Shown here in pieces: positions 56,757 to 64,000 of a stretch of 64,000 nucleotides of DNA. The stretch is from NCBI GenBank assembly GCA_013076295.1, contig RQOL01000532.1:1178001-1242000 (forward strand), given 5' to 3'. A program made the translations under genes and the position numbers. This stretch comes from Sanderia malayensis (taxonomy: Eukaryota; Cnidaria; Scyphozoa; Semaeostomeae; Pelagiidae). Every line of letters starts with the position of its first letter. Position 1 is the first letter of the stretch. The notes under the pieces were generated by a model that did not search any database, was not told the origin of the DNA, and worked only from the letters and a program-made list of their open reading frames with translations.

Positions 56757-58618
56757 TACAAGTCCTTGCTTATTCAGTGTTATCTCTACCATTCTTGCTT
56801 AGGTATAGAGATGCTTTTCGGGAAATTTTAGATAATTTTCTATTGGAATTTTTTTTTTTTATTGGATTTGTTCAACTTCAGCCTGAAGTTTCTTTATTTG
56901 CCATGTTTGCGTTTTCTATCACAACGTTGTTGTGTTTATTTATCATGCTACATTCTACACTCTGCTGTTCAGTGTGAAGGCATCGGGTAATCACCCACGC
57001 AAGGATGCATTGAAATTTATAATAGCACATTGAAGCGCTTTGGCTGAACTATCACAGAAAAACGAAAACAATGATATTTTATACAAAAACATCATTGTTT
57101 TCTCAGCTCCATGGGTTTATTGGAAAAAACATCTGTTATCAAAATGACTGTATACATGTAGCACGAGCAGATATAGCAGTTGTTTGCAGAAGCAGTTTCT
57201 GTTTTGCAATTTTGAGACTTCTACTTAGGTGGAGAAAACTTTTTATTTTTTATGTGGGCCATTTAATGATCAATCAACAATCAACAACATTCTACAGATA
57301 TCATTAAATAGCAGTGCAACCTTTGTATTCGACCCCAGAGAGGCAGTGGCTGAGTTTCTCAAGCCAAAAAACCGAAGAAACTCTACTTTAGAGATCGGAA
57401 ATATATGAAAAAGTTTCTCAGGAATTCAGCTGGGTGCTTGTAAACAGAATGTGTGAACTTAAACTTATATTTTAACATAACAATATTATATGATTAAACT
57501 GGTGAAGGTATAAATTAAAAGTTAACTTGGTATTGGTATCTCATTCTGCGCCCATCCTCTCCTCTTCTGTAATGTTTTAGTGCGTAGGCCCGAGTACACA
57601 CCTGACAGTGGTATTGGGGTTCGCGAGTAGAAATTATGGGGCGAAAATTTTTTGGCCACGCCCTTCATGGGCCCTTTTGTGACCTTGGCCCACTACTGAA
57701 AAATCCTTAAAACATGCATGCCTGGCCAAATTTCTCAAATAAAGGCCTCACGAAATCTAAAGACAAGTCATTTTGACATTTGACGTAACACGATAATAGA
57801 GGACACCACTGACCCTAAGTTGCCTGAGCCCCCACAAGGCTAGGTGTCCCGAAATTCAGGCGAAATTCCCCAAAAGGTTTCTGACATTATGGTTGGCCAA
57901 AGTGGAGTTGAATTGTTGCGATTTCCTCATTGTTCATATGCTTCGTTCTTATTACACTCAAGTATGTTAGAGAGAGAAAATACTTCAGAATTTTGCCTGG
58001 ATTTTGGTGAAAGGGAGTTTTTACACTGAAGTTTATTTGGCGTCACTTATCTGGAAGATAATACTGCGTCTGCTCGTCGGGAGTTTTATTTGTTGATGGC
58101 AATTCATTATGGATAGGTTTCAATAGAAACAAGAACCTGTCGATTCCGGCTTCTTTAATCCAATTCCACTATGGACACGCGAGGGACACAGTTGCCTACC
58201 AAAGGCAGCACCAGCCCCAGAAAAGAGGGGAGGATATGAAATTTTTTAGGACAGCGCCCAGTTTCATGAAAGCCCATTTGAAAAAGAGCCTTTGTAGAGT
58301 TTTTATTCATAAATTATACCAAAGGAATTTACATTAAACTTGGGTAAAATTGCAACATTTTTAACAGAAGATCACTGACATTAAGTTATGTTATATTGCT
58401 TTAACAGTTTGTTACAATGTAAGTTTGCGATGATTTGCGAGTTTGAATAGTTCCACTAGTTTATCTAACTCAATTTTATCTGCTATATCTCGTCACTACT
58501 GATCTGAATGAGATTGTCTAATAATCTAAATAAATTTCTCCTCGGATTTCGATGAATTGAAAAATCTGTCCTTGGTGCCGCCGTTCATTTTATTTACATA
58601 TTTAATTCCATCTTTTAA

Positions 58619-59337
58619 GGCCTGGTTACACTGTAGATAATAAATTAGATATTCCCCCAGACATACCACAAATAACCTGTCTGATAGATATCTTCGTGTG
58701 TAACATAACGCAAGATATCTAAATTCCAATTAGCGGCAAGAAGCAAACTGTCAAATCGTGCTGTGAAATCTTGATGAATAAAATCAAAACTTTTTGATTT
58801 TATTCATCAAGATTTTCCCAGCATGATGTGTCAAATCGCGAGACAAACAAACACCGACTGTCTCGCGTTGTATTCCTTGGCAATTTTGGAAGCGAAAAGC
58901 ATTATAAACAGTTTATAATTGATTCTGAACAATAAAATTGACGCACAGAGTAAATTCACAAACTAGGTCATTGAAAATGGAAGCTGATAATTCTTTTGAC
59001 ATGAATTTACTTTATTATAACATAAAATTTCCATCCTCGCGCATATTTTTGCATTGGGCAAAAATGCTGTACAACTTGAGGAATGGCACACCCCACATCC
59101 ACAAAAAGTGACTGGAGAAATGTATGAAATGTATGATAAGATGTTTTCAATGTTCTTTTACGTAAATACCTCATGGTTTGTCACTTTTCTCGCTGGTTAT
59201 AGTTGAGTCATGATGCTTTAACTGTATTATCTAAATTATTATCTAAATGGCGCGTATACACTATAAGATAATCGTTTCCGTTTTTGGCGTTTCTAAATTG
59301 GGAATATCTAATTCATTATCTACAGTGTAACCAGGCC
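58619..59337. mobile_element. TTAA-flanked DNA transposon remnant with internal hairpin
   Basis: TTAA|GGCCTGGTTACACTGTAGAT ... TCTACAGTGTAACCAGGCC|TTAA, with inverted ends of about 38 bases. Inside, 24-base arms (58766-58789 and 58792-58815) form a perfect hairpin around AATCTTGATGAATAAAATC. A TTAA target is used by piggyBac and Kolobok. No transposase. Confidence 0.85.
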
Positions 59338-60992
59338 TTAACGGTTTTATTTTGTGCTACTTCACGCGAAGTTTTAATTCAAAAGTAAAATAAAACCCTT
59401 GTCGCAAGTTTGGGAAGGATAGGGAACATATGTGTTTTCTATTTCCCAGGCGAAACAGAAAATCACTAATTAATGGTGTATTTCACCTAATCCAACATGA
59501 TATTTTACTCATTAAAACACGAGATTTAAACTAGACGTGATGTCCGAACAAAACTGTGTAGTTAACAGGAAACTAAGGAAGCCTCATTTGGGATTTTCTG
59601 AAAATCCCCTAGCAAGAGAGTGGTTTTTTGCTTCGCTTAGGAAATTGAAAGCGTGAGCGTTGTCTTATCTATCTCAGTTTGGGGCAGATTTACATTTTAA
59701 GATGTGCGATTTTCATTGTCGCGATGATAAAGTACATATTCGAATTGCTTTGTGCTGCGAAGAAAGCCGTATCTTGTCAGGCGTTTTCAGGAAACACCCA
59801 ACCTGCGATGTTCTTTTCGTTCAATGAGGCGAAATTGTGGAGGCGTTGATTAAATCATTATTTTTCGGAACGGAGTGGAAGCATGAGGTGAAAAAGAAGA
59901 GAGAATAATAAATGAGCTCAAGTTATCTAATTATTACATAACTTTGCGTTTTTGTGAGAATACCTTAACTTTTGCTTATTTTTGTCTTTTTCCATTTAAT
60001 TGCCATTTCTTTTCGGCAATTTTGAGTCTCTGTATTTCATATCAACATTATTCTTGCACGAAAACAGTGTGTATTATTGGTGGGGCGTCAATTGGAGAGG
60101 CGTAATTTGTAGGGGGCGTTAATATGAAGTATTATAACCACATCCAGGTCAAAGTATAGTTGTAATTTCAGACAGTCATACAATATTTGTAGATAAGGAT
60201 CTTTCTATTTTGATATTTATTTGCCTATGCCATTCCCATATTATCGAAATGCGCAAGTAGACATTGGAGCGACAGTCGTCTGTTCTCCTTGCCAGATCAA
60301 TGGATGCATTTGATAAGGACGACATGTTGTTGTGACATCACGCTTTCCGTTGTATTTGCATCTGGTGCACCTTTTCAAATTGGATTTTCCTCCTTTATTT
60401 TCTTGTCAAGTCGCCGATATTTAGAGCAGTTTATAATCACGCAAAGAGAAACTACCAGAATAAATGAAGATTTGCTTCAGTCGCATTCTCACCAGCAACA
60501 TGATATGTATAGCTAAGCCTAGAACTGAGATAAACTTCTATGGCTAGAGCTACCCCCAACTGCCCCAGAGGCCTCCCACTTTAACGAATTTTCAGTTTTA
60601 ATGTCAATGGTAAATTTCTTATTTTACAATGCACAAGAGGACGATTATACTTGATATTCTGTTATGGTATTTGTTCTACCGCCCATCTGCCTAAGGAAAG
60701 AGCACATGTGGCTTTCATACTATCCGGCAGCATATGCTTTTAGAATATTGTGCATTTGCAAATTGCCATTTAGCTGAATCATCCGTTTTGTTGTTATTTT
60801 TGTTTGCATTTAATGAATTTACGTGCTATTGCATGCCAAGTTTGCCTGTTTGTGTCGCGCTGGCCTAATGATGGCCGGCTGAAATCATTGTTGCCCACAA
60901 GTCATCTGTTTCCGCTTTACCTATTCATCGTCGCCAAATTTCCCCCAATTACCGCATAAATTATTCAAGCCGTTCATAATCTGTGGTCCGGC

Positions 60993-61000
60993 TTTAAAAG
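60993..61000 (+). promoter_or_regulatory. TATA-like box of the secreted-peptide gene
   Basis: TTTAAAAG lies about 30 bases before a TTCAAAA start-like site at 61022, and about 260 bases before the peptide ATG. Upstream are several CAAT-like and GC-richer stretches. Spacing is right for a TATA-driven, cell-type-specific gene; no transcript evidence. Confidence 0.4.
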
Positions 61001-61255
61001 CCAGCTTCCCGTAAGCGGCAGTTCAAAAATCACATCTGAAACCACGCAGAGTTTGCGAGAAATTCGCATATTTCAACGGAGCAACACACGTGGGCATCGC
61101 AGTCTACTTTCTAAAACGCCTCGCACTACTACAAGTTTTCCAACATATGCTACAGTGCCACAATCACCAGTAGCGAGCATCATAATCAACAACAAGCGCC
61201 TTTATCACCGATAAGAATCCGCCAAGCATAGCCAGGTTACAAATAGGTTTCTAAA

Positions 61256-61441
61256 ATGAAGTTGGCTTTTTATTTGCTTTCTCTTGCCACTGTCTCTGTA
61301 ATCGCTGCAATGCCAGCAGCATTGGCATCCAGCAAGCGGGAAATATCACTGGAAGGGAAGCGTCAATGGGGCACAACTTGCAGTTATTGGAGATGGTCAA
61401 AGTGTCGTGGAAGAGTGGGCTTTTTGCCACTGGCACCGCAG
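61256..61441 (+). CDS. First coding exon of a secreted Cys/Trp-containing peptide precursor
   Basis: The exon encodes 62 residues. A clear signal peptide (LAFYLLSLATVSVIA core) is followed by a short spacer with two Lys-Arg sites. The second precedes QWGTTCSYWRWSKC, so cleavage would leave an N-terminal Gln able to form pyroglutamate. The exon ends at a strong donor, CAG|GTAAGT, in phase 0; reading through the donor meets a stop after 15 codons. The rest of the gene is not identified in the remaining 2.5 kb. The C...W-S-K-C spacing is reminiscent of macin antimicrobial peptides (hydramacin, theromacin), which have C...W-S-[RK]-C near the mature N terminus. Other secreted Cys-rich families, including venom-type peptides, cannot be excluded. 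Partial gene; function not assigned. Confidence 0.7.
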
Positions 61442-62750
61442 GTAAGTCTTTATTTGCATCTATTTACTACTACTCGGTCATGTAAATAAAAATGAATCCA
61501 CGGATAAATAATAACAATATTTAAACCTCTGCTTTTGAAGAGGTTGCCTTGTATCTGGAAGGTATTTAAGAGTGTCTGTATCTGGAAGTTAATTAAGAGT
61601 GGTCTAAAACTACTATATGTTATACAATAGTTTACAATGAAATGGATGAAATAATCAGGTAAAAAGTTATTCATTTTAGAAGCACAAATTAATTTCTAAT
61701 AATCCAGATAGAATTGTTTTAGGAATGAATCTATCGTGGTTTTTCGGCTAGAAATGCATTGATCGGCAAACTTCATTCCCTTTCAAGGTTTTCATCCTTG
61801 TTCAACATCATGGAAAAAATCCTTCGGTTTTGAAAAAATGTCACCCCCATCAATCTCGCATAGATTTCGAACGTTTAAAGAAGCATTTTCTGACCAATAT
61901 GCGCGTCAGTGGAGGTGCCTTGCTGCTAAGCTAAGATATTTTCCCCAATTGACTGTATTTCGAGGGCCCATTTCATGGGTGTCAAATGCTCCGGTGTTCA
62001 ATTGAATGTTTGGCTAGCTTTTCTGTGTGTCGACTCCATTGGGCTCTTCACGCGAGCAGCAACAAACCATTTTGAATATTTGAATACGAGACTCACTTAA
62101 CACCGAAACGAGTAAGCTGATGTTTGGACATTGATTGCCGCACTGATCACTGCGTGAAATGGATTGTTTTTCATCGTTTTAGCAACTTATTGCTACAATA
62201 AAAAGCTAAGTAATCACAAGGAATCAACGCACGTGTGGTCTCATGTCTTTGGCAGTCTCGACTGTGAATTTGATGTGGTTGTTGAAGAAGCGTTTGTAAA
62301 ACTAAATGTAGTGACATTGTTGTCAAGCCAAGCCACTATGACTCTTAAATTTCTGAAGAAAATCTGTTTGGCCCCAGCAATCCTTGCTTTTAAACGCCCT
62401 TAGATGCAATGCGAAGGAGGTTTGCTCCTAGCAACCGATAGAAAGCTTTTAATTCTGACTTGATGAACAACAACTTCTGATGAATTCCGTGTTACAGGAA
62501 ATCACTCTTGTCTTGTAAGTTTAAGTAAATATGTTTTGTCAATATGTTTCCTCAGAAAACATATTTACTTAGGTCAGTTGGCCCATGCTTTGATCAGTTG
62601 AAGAAAGTCAAGACATTTCATGTCTGATTTTTTGTCTTATCGTGCATGTAGACACCCTCTTATTTCTATGACGGGGCAGATGGAACTTGGAATGGGATAA
62701 TAATTCAAAAAGGAACCCTTCTAAATTGTTCAACTGTGAATCTTACCTTT

Positions 62751-62992
62751 ATTAACAGCTCTATTAAGCCCCCTCTCCAATGACCCCCCTTTTATTTACG
62801 ATAAGCCCCCGCCCCTTGTTTTTGAAATTGTGATCAATGATGAAGTTGTTGTTGATTACAGAATAAAATCTCAACAACCACTCTTCCTGGAGTTCATTTA
62901 CGAATTTTATTTAGGCCCCCTATCTAAGAAGCCCCCCTCCAGAACGTTGAAAACTGAATTCGCCAGCCCGGGAGTAAATAGAGCTTTTACGG
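62751..62992. mobile_element. CCGTAAAA/AAGCCCC element after the secreted-peptide exon
   Basis: AACAGCTCTATTAAGCCCCC at the left, TAAATAGAGCTTTTACGG|TA at the right, with further GCCCCC blocks. The left terminus has lost its CCGTAAA. Confidence 0.65.
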
Positions 62993-63572
62993 TAATAACA
63001 TCAATATTGGGTTGGCCCCCGTTCTGGCATGGACTTTCGATTGGTTTACATGAGGTCAACGTATGCCATAATTGTTCCCTTGCCAGCTTCACCCGTTTGT
63101 TTCGCTTTGATGCACGAGATCGAGATTTCAGGTGAGTCAGCTCAAGGCTGCTGTGAGTTTGATCATGGGAAGCACGAGGGCAGTCAAAACTTCTGAAATT
63201 TAAGAATAACATGAGAATAAAGACAACCTCAATATTTTTCATTTATCTGAGCTTTTTCACAAGGCAAAGCAATCAAAACAGGAGTCGGCTAGGAATAATA
63301 TAAGAATAATTTCAACTTTGAAGACGATAATCTTTAAAAATGTTTGGGCTGGAAGCATTTTTTGGCGTCAGTGTGAGGCCTTACTCAAAATTGGATGTTC
63401 TTATGAAGAAAAAAACGTGTATTTCGTAACTTTATTCCAGTTTAGTTTGACTGTGGATTAAAAATTAAAACATTGGCATATTAAAAATTTATGATTTGTC
63501 AACTTTCTCTGCACGAGGCAGGTTGCGCATTAACGTCGTTTGAAAATGGTCTTCAGTTGTAATGAGCCGTGT

Positions 63573-63713
63573 GTCTGAACACATCATAGTGTCCATATTT
63601 CATCTGAACACATCATATTGTCCATATTTCACCTGAACACATCATGGTGTCCATATTTCATCTGAACACATCATAGTGTCCTTATTTCATCTGAACACAT
63701 CATATTGATCATA
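63573..63713. repeat. Tandem repeat, about 32-base unit, 4-5 copies
   Basis: Units of CTGAACACATCATAGTGTCC followed by ATATTTCAT, with single-base changes. Noncoding. Confidence 0.85.
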
Positions 63714-64000
63714 TCTACATTGTCCAAAATCGTTTTGGTTTGGGTGGCCTCTTTCGTGTCCCATTCTTTAACTTTCTTTAAGGCATATGCATTCTCCTCA
63801 CTCCAAAATTGCATTTTTTCATATCCATTTAATTTGAGCACTTTTGATTTGATATGAAGATGTCACAGAATCTAGAGTTTAGTGTGGCTGACTTCACTTC
63901 AGTTTAGTTATAGTTAATTATTTACAGTTTATGATATTGCTTTCAACTCAGTGTTATATGAACATTTTTATAAGTAGCCGGTTTATAAGAAGCTGGAACT

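Larger units (their letters stand above)
56757..61255. other. Intergenic region PDE12 to secreted-peptide gene
   Basis: No gene seen in 4.5 kb. It contains a TTAA-flanked element (58619-59337) and GGGGCGTC blocks near 60085. The PDE12 3' end could use ATTAAA at 57303; the peptide promoter is near 60993. Confidence 0.55.
61442..64000. other. Intron or downstream region after the secreted-peptide exon
   Basis: No second exon is recognised. It holds a CCGTAAAA/AAGCCCC element (62751-62992) and a tandem repeat (63573-63713). The last bases (GCCGGTTTATAAGAAGCTGG) look like the start of a TATAAGAA-type element cut by the window end. Confidence 0.45.

Noticed and set aside
62164..62403. 79-aa frame after the peptide exon, considered as its second exon
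   Set aside because: No acceptor in the right phase, and the Cys pattern does not continue that of the first exon.
63573..63713. Regular repeats of about 32 bases that recall a CRISPR array
   Set aside because: Units are contiguous with no unique spacers, in a eukaryotic window; an ordinary tandem repeat.

Overview
This is an AT-rich piece of animal nuclear genome carrying eight protein-coding genes, most of them split by GT-AG introns of roughly 0.1-6 kb. The proteins (supervillin, ARL8, UBE2H, p38 MAP kinase, a KLF factor, PDE12) are very close to bilaterian orthologues. The intergenic and intronic DNA is full of short palindromic DNA-transposon remnants and LINE tails. Together this suggests an early-branching metazoan; a cnidarian is my best guess. 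That placement is inference, because nothing in the window is diagnostic of a taxon.

Layout. On the minus strand: a two-exon gene of unknown function (2402-4100), then a 22-exon supervillin-like gene (5423-25995). A divergent intergenic region of about 4 kb follows. On the plus strand: ARL8 (29953-35096, 7 exons), UBE2H (35794-38407, 7 exons), a p38 MAP kinase (40288-50672, 12 shared exons plus two alternative first exons), an intronless three-zinc-finger KLF gene (53317-54369), an intronless PDE12 gene (54825-56756), and the first coding exon of a secreted Cys/Trp-containing peptide precursor (61256-61441). I could not find the rest of that last gene. Exon boundaries were placed by hand from reading frame, intron phase and homology. 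Every multi-exon model keeps an open frame from start codon to stop, and lengths match the families (ARL8 185 aa, UBE2H 182 aa, p38 354/357 aa).

The genes are ordinary housekeeping and signalling genes, not an operon or a dedicated system: actin/membrane linkage (supervillin), lysosome positioning (ARL8), ubiquitin conjugation (UBE2H), stress signalling (p38), transcription (KLF) and mitochondrial RNA decay (PDE12).

The most notable structure is in the p38 gene. It has two different first exons, each encoding its own N-lobe start and glycine-rich loop, both with donors in the same phase. The exon carrying the activation-loop TGY lies between two copies of the same mobile element in opposite orientation. 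Another intron has U12-type splice signals, and two LINE fragments lie antisense in its introns. Elsewhere there is a TA-flanked mini-element family with a CCGTAAAT...AAGCCCC terminus in about nine copies, two hAT-like elements with readable 8-bp target duplications, a nearly perfect 1.07-kb palindrome, a TTAA-flanked element and an intronic minisatellite of about 0.75 kb.
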